Assembly (NCBI RefSeq): GCF_021018805.1 | Contig: NW_026961089.1 | Location: forward strand, 62,001 to 126,000 | Reading direction: 5' to 3' | Source: Prinia subflava | Taxonomy: Eukaryota; Chordata; Aves; Passeriformes; Cisticolidae | Length of the DNA: 64,000 bases | In this document: in pieces, positions 36,707 through 49,026 of the stretch | Layout of the letters: each line of letters starts with the position of its first letter | How positions within the stretch are numbered: position 1 is the stretch's first letter | Notes under the pieces: model-generated | What the model was told of the DNA's origin: nothing | What the model saw: only the letters and a program-made list of their open reading frames with translations | Database searches by the model: none | Translations under genes and position numbers: made by a program

Positions 36707-39700
36707 TATCACAGAAACTTAGTAAATTAGGCAGTAACAGCTTTAGTTCTCCTTCTATGGACATGAAAGACACCAACCGGTGCAGCGTAAAAGCCAGTAA
36801 TGGATAAGGCAAGAGAGGGTCTGCAGCAGCTTCTCTGCTGGTTGGCAGCACAAACAACTAACATGACTTGTGTTTTCATCAACTCCAGAAAGCAAGCCAT
36901 GGAAACCAAAAGCAGAGATCACTGTTCACTCTGAAAAGCAAATCTTTATGTTACATAGCTCTTACATGGAACTCTATCAAATTAGGCAATACCAGCTTTG
37001 GTCTTACTCTATAGACATGGGAAACACTAACTGGTACAGAGTGTAAGCAAGTAAAGCATAAGGCATGAAAGTGTCTGCAGCAGCTTCTCTGCTGGTTGGC
37101 AACACAAGCAACTAACAAGACTTGTGTTTTGATCAACTCCAGAAAGCAAACCATAGAAACCAAAAGCAGAGATCACAGTTCACTCTGTAAAGCAAATCTT
37201 TATGTTACATAGCTCTATCACAGAAACAGTAAATTAGGCAGTAACAGCTTTAGTTCTCCTCCTATGGACATGAAAGACACCAACCGGTGCAGCGTAAAAG
37301 CCAGTAATGGATAAGGCAAGAGAGGGTCTGCAGCAGCTTCTCTGCTGGTTGGCAGCACAAACAACTAACATGACTTGTGTTTTCATCAACTCCAGAAAGC
37401 AAGCCATGGAAACCAAAAGCAGAGATCACTGTTCACTCTGAAAAGCAAATCTTTATGTTACATAGCTCTTACATGGAACTCTATCAAATTAGGCAATACC
37501 AGCTTTGGTCTTGCTCTATAGACATGGGAAACACTAACTGGTACAGAGTGTAAGCAAGTAAAGCATAAGGCATGAAAGTGTCTGCAGCAGCTTCTCTGCT
37601 GGTTGGCAACACAAGCAACTAACAAGACTTGTGTTTTGATCAACTCCAGAAAGCAAACCATAGAAACCAAAAGCAGAGATCACTGTTCACTCTGTAAAGC
37701 AAATCTTTATGTTACATAGCTCTATCACAGAAACAGTAAATTAGGCAGTAACAGCTTTAGTTCTCCTCCTATGGACATGAAAGACACCAACCGGTGCAGC
37801 GTAAAAGCCAGTAATGGATAAGGCAAGAGAGGGTCTGCAGCAGCTTCTCTGCTGGTTGGCAGCACAAACAACTAACATGACTTGTGTTTTCATCAACTCC
37901 AGAAAGCAAGCCATGGAAACCAAAAGCAGAGATCACTGTTCACTCTGAAAAGCAAATCTTTATGTTACATAGCTCTTACATGGAACTCTACCAAATTAGG
38001 CAATACCAGCTTTGGTCTTGCTCTATAGACATGGGAAACACTAACTGGTACAGAGTGTAAGCAAAGAAAGCATAAGGCATGAAAGTGTCTGCAGCAGCTT
38101 CTCTGCTGGTTGGAAACACAAGCAACTAACAAGACTTGTGTTTTGATCAACTCCAGAAAGCAAACTATAGAAACCAAAAGCAGAGATCACTGTTCATTCT
38201 GTAAAGCAAATCTGTATGTTACATAGCTCTATCACAGAAACTTAGTAAATTAGGCAGTAACAGCTTTAGTTCTCCTTCTATGGACATGAAAGACACCAAC
38301 CGGTGCAGCGTAAAAGCCAGTAATGGATAAAGCAAGAGAGGGTCTGCAGCAGCTTCTCTGCTGGTTGGCAGCACAAACAACTAACATGACTTGTGTTTTC
38401 ATCAACTCCAGAAAGCAAGCCATGGAAACCAAAAGCAGAAACCACTGTTCACTCGGAAAAGCAAAGCTTTATGTTACAGTGCTCTTTCATGGAAACTTAG
38501 CAAATTAAGCAGTAACAGCTTTGGTCTTGCTCTATAGACATGAGAAACATCAACCGGTGGAGTGTCAAAGGAAAGGTTTCTGTTACATGGCTCTTTCATG
38601 GAAATCAAGCAAATTAGCAAGTACCCACCTTTATTCGTGGTCTGGTGACAAGCAAAACACATACATGTGCAAAGTGTAAACCGGTACTGCAAAAGGCAGG
38701 AAAGCGCCTTCAGCAGCTTCTCTATTTCTTGGGAACACAAACAACAGCCAAGACTTGTGTTTTGATCAACTCCAGAAAGCAAACCATAGAAACCAAAAGC
38801 AGAGATCACTGTTCACTCTGTAAAGCAAATCTTTATGTTACATAGCTCTTACATGGAACTCTATCAAATTAGGCAATACCAGCTTTGGTCTTGCTCTATA
38901 GACATGGGAAACACTAACTGGTACAGAGTGTAAGCAAGTAAAGCATAAGGCATGAAAGTGTCTGCAGCAGCTTCTCTGGTGGTTGGCAACACAAGCAACT
39001 AACAAGACTTGTGTTTTGATCAACTCCAGAAAGCAAACCATAGAAACCAAAAGCAGAGATCACTGTTCACTCTGTAAAGCAAATCTTTATGTTACATAGC
39101 TCTATCACAGAAACTTAGTAAATTAGGCAGTAACAGCTTTAGTTCTCCTCCTATGGACATGAAAGACACCAACCGGTGCAGCGTAAAAGCCAGTAATGGA
39201 TAAGGCAAGAGAGGGTCTGCAGCAGCTTCTCTGCTGGTTGGCAGCACAAACAACTAACATGACTTGTGTTTTCATCAACTCCAGAAAGCAAGCCATGGAA
39301 ACCAAAAGCAGAGATCACTGTTCACTCTGAAAAGCAAATCTTTATGTTACATAGCTCTTACATGGAACTCTACCAAATTAGGCAATACCAGCTTTGGTCT
39401 TGCTCTATAGACATGGGAAACACTAACTGGTACAGAGTGTAAGCAAGTAAAGGATAAGGCATGAAAGTGTCTGCAGCAGCTTCTCTGCTGGTTGGCAACA
39501 CAAGCAACTAACAAGACTTGTGTTTTGATCAACTCCAGAAAGCAAGCCCTGGAAACCAAAAGCAGAGATCACAGTTCACTCTGTAAAGCAAATCTTTAAG
39601 TTACATTGCTCTTACATGGAACTCTACCAAATTAGGCAATACCAGCTTTGGTCTTGCTCTATAGACATGGGAAACACTAACTGGTACAGAGTGTAAGCAA

Positions 39701-40484
39701 GTAAAGCATAAGGCATGAAAGTGTCTGCAGCAGCTTCTCTGGTGGTTGGCAACACAAGCAACTAACAAGACTTGTGTTTTGATCAACTCCAGAAAGCAAA
39801 CTATAGAAACCAAAAGCAGAGATCACTGTTCACTCTGTAAAGCAAATCTGTATGTTACATAGCTCTATCACAGAAACTTAGTAAATTAGGCAGTAACAGC
39901 TTTAGTTCTCCTTCTATGGACATGAAAGACACCAACCGGTGCAGCGTAAAAGCCAGTAATGGATAAAGCAAGAGAGTGTCTGCAGCAGCTTCTCTGCTGG
40001 TTGGCAGCACAAACAACTAACATGACTTGTGTTTTCATCAACTCCAGAAAGCAAGCCATGGAAACCAAAAGCAGAAACCACTGTTCACTCGGAAAAGCAA
40101 AGCTTTATGTTACAGTGCTCTTTCATGGAAACTTTGCAAATTAGGCAGTAACAGCTTTGGTCTTGCTCTATAGACATGAGAAACATCAACCGGTGGAGTG
40201 TCAAAGGAAAGGTTTCTGTTACATGGCTCTTTCATGGAAATCAAGCAAATTAGGAAGTACCCACCTTTATTCGTGGTCTGGTGACAAGCAAAACACATAC
40301 ATGTGCAAAGTGTAAACCGGTACTGCAAAAGGCAGGAAAGCGCCTTCAGCAGCTTCTCTATTTCTTGAGAACACAAACAACAGACAAGACTTGTGTTTTG
40401 ATCAACTCCAGAAAGCAAACCATAGAAACCAAAAGCAGAGATCACTGTTCACTCTGTAAAGCAAATCTTTATGTTACATAGCTC
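36707..40484 (+). repeat. Higher-order repeat variant, 14 units, 3778 bp
   Basis: Order is A B A(253) B A(253) B A C | B A B B A C, with starts 36707, 36962, 37216, 37469, 37723, 37976, 38230, 38485, 38849, 39103, 39358, 39612, 39866 and 40121. It equals the preceding 3271-bp block plus one 507-bp B A(253) dimer. The C at 38485 shares AAATTAGCAAG with the C at 34707. The B at 36962 has a private CTTACTCTATAG. Confidence 0.91.
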
Positions 40485-42373
40485 TATCACAGAAACTTAG
40501 TAAATTAGGCAGTAACAGCTTTAGTTCTCCTTCTATGGACATGAAAGACACCAACCGGTGCAGCGTAAAAGCCAGTAATGGATAAGGCAAGAGAGGGTCT
40601 GCAGCAGCTTCTCTGCTGGTTGGCAGCACAAACAACTAACATGACTTGTGTTTTCATCAACTCCAGAAAGCAAGCCATGGAAACCAAAAGCAGAGATCAC
40701 TGTTCACTCTGAAAAGCAAATCTTTATGTTACATAGCTCTTACATGGAACTCTATCAAATTAGGCAATACCAGCTTTGGTCTTGCTCTATAGACATGGGA
40801 AACACTAACTGGTACAGAGTGTAAGCAAGTAAAGCATAAGGCATGAAAGTGTCTGCAGCAGCTTCTCTGCTGGTTGGCAACACAAGCAACTAACAAGACT
40901 TGTGTTTTGATCAACTCCAGAAAGCAAACCATAGAAACCAAAAGCAGAGATCACAGTTCACTCTGTAAAGCAAATCTTTATGTTACATAGCTCTATCACA
41001 GAAACAGTAAATTAGGCAGTAACAGCTTTAGTTCTCCTCCTATGGACATGAAAGACACCAACCGGTGCAGCGTAAAAGCCAGTAATGGATAAGGCAAGAG
41101 AGGGTCTGCAGCAGCTTCTCTGCTGGTTGGCAGCACAAACAACTAACATGACTTGTGTTTTCATCAACTCCAGAAAGCAAGCCATGGAAACCAAAAGCAG
41201 AGATCACTGTTCACTCTGAAAAGCAAATCTTTATGTTACATAGCTCTTACATGGAACTCTACCAAATTAGGCAATACCAGCTTTGGTCTTGCTCTATAGA
41301 CATGGGAAACACTAACTGGTACAGAGTGTAAGCAAAGAAAGCATAAGGCATGAAAGTGTCTGCAGCAGCTTCTCTGCTGGTTGGAAACACAAGCAACTAA
41401 CAAGACTTGTGTTTTGATCAACTCCAGAAAGCAAGCCCTGGAAACCAAAAGCAGAGATCACAGTTCACTCTGTAAAGCAAATCTTTATGTTACATTGCTC
41501 TTACATGGAACTCTACCAAATTAGGCAATACCAGCTTTGCTCTTGCTCTATAGACATGGGAAACACTAACTGGTACAGAGTGTAAGCAAAGAAAGCATAA
41601 GGCATGAAAGTGTCTGCAGCAGCTTCTCTGGTGGTTGGCAACACAAGCAACTAACAAGACTTGTGTTTTGATCAACTCCAGAAAGCAAACTATAGAAACC
41701 AAAAGCAGAGATCACAGTTCACTCTGTAAAGCAAATCTGTATGTTACATAGCTCTATCACAGAAACTTAGTAAATTAGGCAGTAACAGCTTTAGTTCTCC
41801 TTCTATGGACATGAAAGACACCAACCGGTGCAGCGTAAAAGCCAGTAATGGATAAAGCAAGAGAGTGTCTGCAGCAGCTTCTCTGCTGGTTGGCAGCACA
41901 AACAACTAACATGACTTGTGTTTTCATCAACTCCAGAAAGCAAGCCATGGAAACCAAAAGCAGAAACCACTGTTCACTCGGAAAAGCAAAGCTTTATGTT
42001 ACAGTGCTCTTTCATGGAAACTTAGCAAATTAAGCAGTAACAGCTTTGGTCTTGCTCTATAGACATGAGAAACATCAACCGGTGGAGTGTCAAAGGAAAG
42101 GTTTCTGTTACATGGCTCTTTCATGGAAATCAAGCAAATTAGGAAGTACCCACCTTTATTCGTGGTCTGGTGACAAGCAAAACACATACATGTGCAAAGT
42201 GTAAACCGGTACTGCAAAAGGCAGGAAAGGGCCTTCAGCAGCTTCTCTATTTCTTGAGAACACAAACAACAGACAAGACTTGTGTTTTGATCAACTCCAG
42301 AAAGCAAACCATAGAAACCAAAAGCAGAGATCACTGTTCACTCTGTAAAGCAAATCTTTATGTTACATAGCTC
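40485..42373 (+). repeat. Higher-order repeat variant, 7 units, 1889 bp
   Basis: Order is A B A(253) B B A C, with starts 40485, 40740, 40994, 41247, 41501, 41755 and 42010. The same 7-unit block recurs twice in tandem at 51790-55567. From 40994 on, it matches the tail of 24385-27909, including GGTTGGAAACACAAG, GCAAGCCCTGG and the GAAAGGGCC-type final C. Confidence 0.91.
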
Positions 42374-45136
42374 TATCACAGAAACTTAGTAAATTAGGCA
42401 GTAACAGCTTTAGTTCTCCTTCTATGGACATGAAAGACACCAAAGGTGCAGCGTAAAAGACAGAAATGGATAAGGCAAGAGAGGGTCTGCAGCAGCTTCT
42501 CTGCTGGTTGGCAGCACAAACAACTAACATGACTTGTGTTTTCATCAACTCCAGAAAGCAAGCCATGGAAACCAAAAGCAGAGATCACTGTTCACTCTGA
42601 AAAGCAAATCTTTATGTTACATAGCTCATACATGGAACTCTATCAAATTAGGCAATACCAGCTTTGCTCTTGCTCTATAGACATGGGAAACACTAACTGG
42701 TACAGAGTGTAAGCAAAGAAAGCATAAGGCATGAAAGTGTCTGCAGCAGCTTCTCTGGTGGTTGGCAACACAAGCAACTAACAAGACTTGTGTTTTGATC
42801 AACTCCAGAAAGCAAACTATAGAAACCAAAAGCAGAGATCACTGTTCATTCTGTAAAGCAAATCTGTATGTTACATAGCTCTATCACAGAAACTTAGTAA
42901 ATTAGGCAGTAACAGCTTTAGTTCTCCTTCTATGGACATGAAAGACACCAACCGGTGCAGCGTAAAAGCCAGTAATGGATAAAGCAAGAGAGGGTCTGCA
43001 GCAGCTTCTCTGCTGGTTGGCAGCACAAACAACTAACATGACTTGTGTTTTCATCAACTCCAGAAAGCAAGCCATGGAAACCAAAAGCAGAAACCACTGT
43101 TCACTCGGAAAAGCAAAGCTTTATGTTACAGTGCTCTTTCATGGAAACTTAGCAAATTAAGCAGTAACAGCTTTGGTCTTGCTCTATAGACATGAGAAAC
43201 ATCAACCGGTGGAGTGTCAAAGGAAAGGTTTCTGTTACATGGCTCTTTCATGGAAATCAAGCAAATTAGGAAGTACCCACCTTTATTCGTGGTCTGGTGA
43301 CACGCAAAACACATACATGTGCAAAGTGTAAACCGGTACTGCAAAAGGCAGGAAAGCGCCTTCAGCAGCTTCTCTATTTCTTGGGAACACAAACAACAGC
43401 CAAGACTTGTGTTTTGATCAACTCCAGAAAGCAAACCATAGAAACCAAAAGCAGAGATCACTGTTCACTCTGTAAAGCAAATCTTTATGTTACATAGCTC
43501 TTACATGGAACTCTACCAAATTAGGCAATACCAGCTTTGGTCTTGCTCTATAGACATGGGAAACACTAACTGGTACAGAGTGTAAGCAAGTAAAGCATAA
43601 GGCATGAAAGTGTCTGCAGCAGCTTCTCTGGTGGTTGGCAACACAAGCAACTAACAAGACTTGTGTTTTGATCAACTCCAGAAAGCAAACCATAGAAACC
43701 AAAAGCAGAGATCACTGTTCACTCTGTAAAGCAAATCTTTATGTTACATAGCTCTATCACAGAAACTTAGTAAATTAGGCAGTAACAGCTTTAGTTCTCC
43801 TCCTATGGACATGAAAGACACCAACCGGTGCAGCGTAAAAGCCAGTAATGGATAAGGCAAGAGAGGGTCTGCAGCAGCTTCTCTGCTGGTTGGCAGCACA
43901 AACAACTAACATGACTTGTGTTTTCATCAACTCCAGAAAGCAAGCCATGGAAACCAAAAGCAGAGATCACTGTTCACTCTGAAAAGCAAATCTTTATGTT
44001 ACATAGCTCTTACATGGAACTCTACCAAATTAGGCAATACCAGCTTTGGTCTTGCTCTATAGACATGGGAAACACTAACTGGTACAGAGTGTAAGCAAGT
44101 AAAGGATAAGGCATGAAAGTGTCTGCAGCAGCTTCTCTGCTGGTTGGCAACACAAGCAACTAACAAGACTTGTGTTTTGATCAACTCCAGAAAGCAAGCC
44201 CTGGAAACCAAAAGCAGAGATCACAGTTCACTCTGTAAAGCAAATCTTTATGTTACATTGCTCTTACATGGAACTCTACCAAATTAGGCAATACCAGCTT
44301 TGGTCTTGCTCTATAGACATGGGAAACACTAACTGGTACAGAGTGTAAGCAAAGAAAGCATAAGGCATGAAAGTGTCTGCAGCAGCTTCTCTGGTGGTTG
44401 GCAACACAAGCAACTAACAAGACTTGTGTTTTGATCAACTCCAGAAAGCAAACTATAGAAACCAAAAGCAGAGATCACTGTTCACTCTGTAAAGCAAATC
44501 TGTATGTTACATAGCTCTATCACAGAAACTTAGTAAATTAGGCAGTAACAGCTTTAGTTCTCCTTCTATGGACATGAAAGACACCAACCGGTGCAGCGTA
44601 AAAGCCAGTAATGGATAAAGCAAGAGAGTGTCTGCAGCAGCTTCTCTGCTGGTTGGCAGCACAAACAACTAACATGACTTGTGTTTTCATCAACTCCAGA
44701 AAGCAAGCCATGGAAACCAAAAGCAGAAACCACTGTTCACTCGGAAAAGCAAAGCTTTATGTTACAGTGCTCTTTCATGGAAACTTTGCAAATTAGGCAG
44801 TAACAGCTTTGGTCTTGCTCTATAGACATGAGAAACATCAACCGGTGGAGTGTCAAAGGAAAGGTTTCTGTTACATGGCTCTTTCATGGAAATCAAGCAA
44901 ATTAGGAAGTACCCACCTTTATTCGTGGTCTGGTGACAAGCAAAACACATACATGTGCAAAGTGTAAACCGGTACTGCAAAAGGCAGGAAAGCGCCTTCA
45001 GCAGCTTCTCTATTTCTTGAGAACACAAACAACAGACAAGACTTGTGTTTTGATCAACTCCAGAAAGCAAACCATAGAAACCAAAAGCAGAGATCACTGT
45101 TCACTCTGTAAAGCAAATCTTTATGTTACATAGCTC
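42374..45136 (+). repeat. Higher-order repeat, 10 units, 2763 bp
   Basis: Order is A' B A C | B A B B A C, with starts 42374, 42628, 42882, 43137, 43501, 43755, 44010, 44264, 44518 and 44773. The first C combines ATTCGTGG with GACACGC, an intermediate or recombinant state between the two C haplotypes seen elsewhere. The first B of the BB pair ends TTTATGTTACATTGCTC, without the TTTAAG change of the 27910 and 30673 copies. Confidence 0.92.
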
Positions 45137-46263
45137 TATCACAGAAACTTAGTAAATTAGGCAGTAACAGCTTTAGTTCTCCTTCTATGGACATGAAAGA
45201 CACCAAAGGTGCAGCGTAAAAGACAGAAATGGATAAGGCAAGAGAGGGTCTGCAGCAGCTTCTCTGCTGGTTGGCAGCACAAACAACTAACATGACTTGT
45301 GTTTTCATCAACTCCAGAAAGCAAGCCATGGAAACCAAAAGCAGAGATCACTGTTCACTCTGAAAAGCAAATCTTTATGTTACATAGCTCATACATGGAA
45401 CTCTATCAAATTAGGCAATACCAGCTTTGCTCTTGCTCTATAGACATGGGAAACACTAACTGGTACAGAGTGTAAGCAAAGAAAGCATAAGGCATGAAAG
45501 TGTCTGCAGCAGCTTCTCTGGTGGTTGGCAACACAAGCAACTAACAAGACTTGTGTTTTGATCAACTCCAGAAAGCAAACTATAGAAACCAAAAGCAGAG
45601 ATCACTGTTCATTCTGTAAAGCAAATCTGTATGTTACATAGCTCTATCACAGAAACTTAGTAAATTAGGCAGTAACAGCTTTAGTTCTCCTTCTATGGAC
45701 ATGAAAGACACCAACCGGTGCAGCGTAAAAGCCAGTAATGGATAAAGCAAGAGAGGGTCTGCAGCAGCTTCTCTGCTGGTTGGCAGCACAAACAACTAAC
45801 ATGACTTGTGTTTTCATCAACTCCAGAAAGCAAGCCATGGAAACCAAAAGCAGAAACCACTGTTCACTCGGAAAAGCAAAGCTTTATGTTACAGTGCTCT
45901 TTCATGGAAACTTAGCAAATTAAGCAGTAACAGCTTTGGTCTTGCTCTATAGACATGAGAAACATCAACCGGTGGAGTGTCAAAGGAAAGGTTTCTGTTA
46001 CATGGCTCTTTCATGGAAATCAAGCAAATTAGGAAGTACCCACCTTTATTCGTGGTCTGGTGACAAGCAAAACACATACATGTGCAAAGTGTAAACCGGT
46101 ACTGCAAAAGGCAGGAAAGGGCCTTCAGCAGCTTCTCTATTTCTTGAGAACACAAACAACAGACAAGACTTGTGTTTTGATCAACTCCAGAAAGCAAACC
46201 ATAGAAACCAAAAGCAGAGATCACTGTTCACTCTGTAAAGCAAATCTTTATGTTACATAGCTC
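45137..46263 (+). repeat. Short higher-order repeat, 4 units, 1127 bp
   Basis: Only A' B A C is present, with starts 45137, 45391, 45645 and 45900. This is the first module of the 2763-bp form without its second. Its C has GAAAGGGCC, TTGAGAACACAA and ACAGACAAG, the signature of the final C at 27546 and 42010 rather than of a first C. A whole-module deletion by exchange between first and last positions is the simplest reading. Confidence 0.91.
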
Positions 46264-49026
46264 TATCACAGAAACTTAGTAAATTAGGCAGTAACAGCTT
46301 TAGTTCTCCTTCTATGGACATGAAAGACACCAAAGGTGCAGCGTAAAAGACAGAAATGGATAAGGCAAGAGAGGGTCTGCAGCAGCTTCTCTGCTGGTTG
46401 GCAGCACAAACAACTAACATGACTTGTGTTTTCATCAACTCCAGAAAGCAAGCCATGGAAACCAAAAGCAGAGATCACTGTTCACTCTGAAAAGCAAATC
46501 TTTATGTTACATAGCTCATACATGGAACTCTATCAAATTAGGCAATACCAGCTTTGCTCTTGCTCTATAGACATGGGAAACACTAACTGGTACAGAGTGT
46601 AAGCAAAGAAAGCATAAGGCATGAAAGTGTCTGCAGCAGCTTCTCTGGTGGTTGGCAACACAAGCAACTAACAAGACTTGTGTTTTGATCAACTCCAGAA
46701 AGCAAACTATAGAAACCAAAAGCAGAGATCACTGTTCATTCTGTAAAGCAAATCTGTATGTTACATAGCTCTATCACAGAAACTTAGTAAATTAGGCAGT
46801 AACAGCTTTAGTTCTCCTTCTATGGACATGAAAGACACCAACCGGTGCAGCGTAAAAGCCAGTAATGGATAAAGCAAGAGAGGGTCTGCAGCAGCTTCTC
46901 TGCTGGTTGGCAGCACAAACAACTAACATGACTTGTGTTTTCATCAACTCCAGAAAGCAAGCCATGGAAACCAAAAGCAGAAACCACTGTTCACTCGGAA
47001 AAGCAAAGCTTTATGTTACAGTGCTCTTTCATGGAAACTTAGCAAATTAAGCAGTAACAGCTTTGGTCTTGCTCTATAGACATGAGAAACATCAACCGGT
47101 GGAGTGTCAAAGGAAAGGTTTCTGTTACATGGCTCTTTCATGGAAATCAAGCAAATTAGGAAGTACCCACCTTTATTAGTGGTCTGGTGACACGCAAAAC
47201 ACATACATGTGCAAAGTGTAAACCGGTACTGCAAAAGGCAGGAAAGCGCCTTCAGCAGCTTCTCTATTTCTTGGGAACACAAACAACAGCCAAGACTTGT
47301 GTTTTGATCAACTCCAGAAAGCAAACCATAGAAACCAAAAGCAGAGATCACTGTTCACTCTGTAAAGCAAATCTTTATGTTACATAGCTCTTACATGGAA
47401 CTCTACCAAATTAGGCAATACCAGCTTTGGTCTTGCTCTATAGACATGGGAAACACTAACTGGTACAGAGTGTAAGCAAGTAAAGCATAAGGCATGAAAG
47501 TGTCTGCAGCAGCTTCTCTGGTGGTTGGCAACACAAGCAACTAACAAGACTTGTGTTTTGATCAACTCCAGAAAGCAAACCATAGAAACCAAAAGCAGAG
47601 ATCACTGTTCACTCTGTAAAGCAAATCTTTATGTTACATAGCTCTATCACAGAAACTTAGTAAATTAGGCAGTAACAGCTTTAGTTCTCCTCCTATGGAC
47701 ATGAAAGACACCAACCGGTGCAGCGTAAAAGCCAGTAATGGATAAGGCAAGAGAGGGTCTGCAGCAGCTTCTCTGCTGGTTGGCAGCACAAACAACTAAC
47801 ATGACTTGTGTTTTCATCAACTCCAGAAAGCAAGCCATGGAAACCAAAAGCAGAGATCACTGTTCACTCTGAAAAGCAAATCTTTATGTTACATAGCTCT
47901 TACATGGAACTCTACCAAATTAGGCAATACCAGCTTTGGTCTTGCTCTATAGACATGGGAAACACTAACTGGTACAGAGTGTAAGCAAGTAAAGGATAAG
48001 GCATGAAAGTGTCTGCAGCAGCTTCTCTGCTGGTTGGCAACACAAGCAACTAACAAGACTTGTGTTTTGATCAACTCCAGAAAGCAAGCCCTGGAAACCA
48101 AAAGCAGAGATCACAGTTCACTCTGTAAAGCAAATCTTTATGTTACATTGCTCTTACATGGAACTCTACCAAATTAGGCAATACCAGCTTTGGTCTTGCT
48201 CTATAGACATGGGAAACACTAACTGGTACAGAGTGTAAGCAAAGAAAGCATAAGGCATGAAAGTGTCTGCAGCAGCTTCTCTGGTGGTTGGCAACACAAG
48301 CAACTAACAAGACTTGTGTTTTGATCAACTCCAGAAAGCAAACTATAGAAACCAAAAGCAGAGATCACTGTTCACTCTGTAAAGCAAATCTGTATGTTAC
48401 ATAGCTCTATCACAGAAACTTAGTAAATTAGGCAGTAACAGCTTTAGTTCTCCTTCTATGGACATGAAAGACACCAACCGGTGCAGCGTAAAAGCCAGTA
48501 ATGGATAAAGCAAGAGAGTGTCTGCAGCAGCTTCTCTGCTGGTTGGCAGCACAAACAACTAACATGACTTGTGTTTTCATCAACTCCAGAAAGCAAGCCA
48601 TGGAAACCAAAAGCAGAAACCACTGTTCACTCGGAAAAGCAAAGCTTTATGTTACAGTGCTCTTTCATGGAAACTTTGCAAATTAGGCAGTAACAGCTTT
48701 GGTCTTGCTCTATAGACATGAGAAACATCAACCGGTGGAGTGTCAAAGGAAAGGTTTCTGTTACATGGCTCTTTCATGGAAATCAAGCAAATTAGGAAGT
48801 ACCCACCTTTATTCGTGGTCTGGTGACAAGCAAAACACATACATGTGCAAAGTGTAAACCGGTACTGCAAAAGGCAGGAAAGCGCCTTCAGCAGCTTCTC
48901 TATTTCTTGAGAACACAAACAACAGACAAGACTTGTGTTTTGATCAACTCCAGAAAGCAAACCATAGAAACCAAAAGCAGAGATCACTGTTCACTCTGTA
49001 AAGCAAATCTTTATGTTACATAGCTC
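46264..49026 (+). repeat. Higher-order repeat, 10 units, 2763 bp
   Basis: Order is A' B A C | B A B B A C, with starts 46264, 46518, 46772, 47027, 47391, 47645, 47900, 48154, 48408 and 48663. Its first C has ATTAGTGG with GACACGC, while its BB pair resembles the 42374 copy (TTTATGTTACATTGCTC), so it shares different markers with different neighbours. Confidence 0.92.
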
